From: an uncultured Burkholderiales bacterium
GTDB lineage: Bacteria > Pseudomonadota > Gammaproteobacteria > Burkholderiales > Burkholderiaceae_C
Assembly: GCA_903820745.1 (NCBI GenBank)
Contig: CAIJIT010000355.1
Coordinates: forward strand, 1 to 64,000
DNA length: 64,000 nt
Direction: 5' to 3'
Shown piece by piece: positions 62,593 to 64,000 of the stretch (its first letter is position 1; the number at the start of each line of letters is the position of its first letter). The translations under genes and the position numbers were made by a program. The notes beneath the pieces were generated by a model. That model searched no databases. It worked only from the letters and a program-made list of their open reading frames with translations, and had not been told where the DNA came from.

Positions 62593-63378
62593 TCAGGCCT
62601 GTTGCGAGCTGACCGACACCACTTCGCCGGTCATATAGGACGAGTAATCGCTGGCCAGAAAAACCATCACATTGGCAATTTCCCAGGGCTCGGCAGCGCG
62701 CCCGAAAGCCTCTTTGGCCGACAACTGGTCGAGCAACTCCTCGGAAGCGGATTTCTTCAGGAAGGCATGGATCGCGATCGATGGCGACACCGCATTGATG
62801 CGCACGCCAAAAGGTGCTGCTTCCATCGCGGCGCAGCGCGTCAGCGCCATCACGCCGGCCTTGGCGGCGGCGTAATGGGCTTGCTCGACCTGCGCCCGCC
62901 AGCCCAGTACCGAGGCATTGTTGACGATCACGCCGGATCCGCGCGGTTGCATCAGCTTCAAGGCCGCACGCGTCATGCGAAACGTACCGGTCAAGGTCAC
63001 GTCGATGACCTTGTGCCATTCTTCATCGGCCATGTCGACGATGTTGCGACTGCCGCCAAGACCGGCATTGTTGATCAGCACATCGATGGCACCGAGCTTG
63101 GCTTGGGCCATGCTCATCAGCGCATCGACCTGGGTTTGCTGGGTCACATCGCAAAGCTGGCCCCAGACTTCCTGCAAGCCGGTCTCGCGCCGGATCGCCT
63201 CGACCGCTTCATTCAAGCGCCTCTCATGCACATCGGAAATCAGCAAGGCACGCGCGCCTTCCTCGGCGCAGCGCTTGGCTGCTGCAAAACCGATGCCGGC
63301 GCCTGCGGCTGCGGTGACCAGGACTGACTTTCCCTTCAGCAGGCCATGGGCGGGAACATAGTGGGGTGCTGGATTCAT
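62593..63378 (-). CDS. ipdF: SDR, IpdF-like (HIP-CoA pathway)
   Basis: The protein of about 261 aa begins MNPAPHYVPAHGLLKGKSVL, with the unusual nucleotide motif VTAAAGAGIGFAAAKRC, ISDVHERRLNEA, NNAGLGG, NNASVLGWRAQVEQAHYAAAK and DYSSYMTGEVVSVS. These blocks match IpdF (Rv3559c) of M. tuberculosis as I remember it (TAAAGTGIG, SDHHERRL, NASVLGWRAQ). IpdF oxidises the 5-hydroxyl of the steroid C/D-ring intermediate HIP-CoA. It is followed by MaoC with a 2-bp gap. The ATG at 63378 has a weak ribosome site. Confidence 0.75.
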   Translation of the reverse strand: MNPAPHYVPAHGLLKGKSVLVTAAAGAGIGFAAAKRCAEEGARALLISDVHERRLNEAVEAIRRETGLQEVWGQLCDVTQQTQVDALMSMAQAKLGAIDVLINNAGLGGSRNIVDMADEEWHKVIDVTLTGTFRMTRAALKLMQPRGSGVIVNNASVLGWRAQVEQAHYAAAKAGVMALTRCAAMEAAPFGVRINAVSPSIAIHAFLKKSASEELLDQLSAKEAFGRAAEPWEIANVMVFLASDYSSYMTGEVVSVSSQQA

Positions 63379-63460
63379 GGCTCTGTGTTGGTGCTTGGAA
63401 GCGTCAATCATCGACCCGGGCATCGGTCGGGGCATCGTCTTGTCGGACGATAAATCTTAT

Positions 63461-64000
63461 TCAGCGCGGCATGCCAAGCGCGCGTTCGGCAATCAGGTTC
63501 AGCTGGATCTCGTTGCTGCCGGCATAGATGGTATCGGCGCGGCTGTACAGCCAAACCTGGCGCAGTCGCTGCGCGGCCACATCGGCGTCGATCAGATTGG
63601 CGCGTGGCCCCAGTACATCGGCAGCCAGGCGACCGAAATCGCGATGCCAATTCGACCAGGCATATTTGGCGACAAAGGATTCGGGACTGCCTGCCGCGCC
63701 GCTCAGCACCCGCAGCGCATTCGCGCGCAATGCCTGCAAGCCAAGGGCTGCTGACGCGATGCGCTGTGCCAGCACCGACTGCTGGGTCAAGCCGTCGCGG
63801 CGCGCTTGGCTTAACAGCAGCTGCAATTCATGCTCGAACTGCGCTTGTTGGCCCAGCGTCGAAACTCCGCGCTCGAAGCCCAGCAAGTCCATCGCGACCT
63901 TCCAACCCTGGCCCAGCTCGCCCAGATGCAGCGAGGCTTCGGTGCGCGCCGAGTCGAAGAACACTTCATTGAATTCAGCGCTGCCGGTCATCTGGCGGAT
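63461..64000 (-). CDS. Acyl-CoA dehydrogenase, C-terminal part (window edge)
   Basis: The last 179 codons of a dehydrogenase enter from the right edge. Visible parts are IRQMTGSAEFNEVFFD, LGELGQGWKVAMDLLGFERG and the catalytic-base region YAGSNEIQLNLIAERALG. The Tyr-Ala-Gly-Ser-Asn-Glu form lacks the Glu of YEGT. It reads towards the IpdF-like SDR and probably corresponds to a FadE30/IpdE-type subunit, but the N-terminal half is not seen. Its stop is 82 bp upstream of the SDR start. Confidence 0.85.
   Translation of the reverse strand: MRQMTGSAEFNEVFFDSARTEASLHLGELGQGWKVAMDLLGFERGVSTLGQQAQFEHELQLLLSQARRDGLTQQSVLAQRIASAALGLQALRANALRVLSGAAGSPESFVAKYAWSNWHRDFGRLAADVLGPRANLIDADVAAQRLRQVWLYSRADTIYAGSNEIQLNLIAERALGMPR

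Overview
The window is a high-GC proteobacterial chromosome segment. An E. coli-type LexA box (6773-6792), the group II intron and IS200/IS605 remnants, and the family mix point to a Beta- or Gammaproteobacterium. No rRNA or housekeeping marker is present, so I do not name a genus. The dominant theme is catabolism of steroid or other isoprenoid-like CoA-linked substrates by an aerobic environmental organism.

Layout. 0-6.7 kb is a patchwork: the end of a TnpB element with its terminal hairpin, a decayed Brp/Blh beta-carotene dioxygenase gene, a YkgJ-like cysteine-cluster protein, two small membrane proteins (one MAPEG), a 52-aa DUF1059-like protein divergent from a BTAD-domain regulator, a group II intron 3' fragment, a voltage-gated K+ channel, and a 63-aa membrane protein under a LexA-overlapped promoter. 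6.8-16.7 kb holds a hypothetical protein, a CheB-CheR-PAS protein translationally coupled to a PAS-GGDEF-EAL protein, and an adaptor-permease-ATPase ABC exporter operon. 16.8-25.9 kb is one minus-strand run of eight genes (TauD-type dioxygenase, class II aldolase-like, MFS, EthD, acyl-CoA synthetase, aldehyde dehydrogenase, MFS, SDR), divergent from a serine hydrolase plus MFS pair.

28.7-44.6 kb is a module of about 15.5 kb bracketed by two direct copies of a structured repeat of about 260 bp. It contains a LysR regulator and a tightly packed operon: amidase, two tandem PuuE-like deacetylase-family hydrolases, a 67-aa AtzG/GatC-like protein, a second amidase, a split SsuABC-like importer, nitronate monooxygenase, ADP-forming acyl-CoA ligase, acyl-CoA dehydrogenase, amidohydrolase and old yellow enzyme. 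I read it as an uncharacterised import, ring-opening, deamidation and CoA-activation pathway for a nitrogen-containing cyclic compound. It is the best candidate here for an undescribed system.

44.6-64 kb looks like steroid/sterol catabolism: MFS, a protein of unknown family, APH-like phosphotransferase, DUF1254 protein, a fused two-domain acyl-CoA dehydrogenase (FadE34 type), GMC oxidoreductase, FadB-like multifunctional protein, thiolase, alpha-methylacyl-CoA racemase with its catalytic triad, a hydroxysteroid-dehydrogenase-like SDR, a LuxR-type regulator of TeiR-like build, a second thiolase, a MaoC hydratase, an IpdF-like SDR and an acyl-CoA dehydrogenase cut by the window edge. These would carry out side-chain beta-oxidation (racemase, fused dehydrogenase, hydratase/dehydrogenase, thiolase) and C/D-ring breakdown (IpdF block).

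All assignments come from reading motifs and translations; no database search was run.
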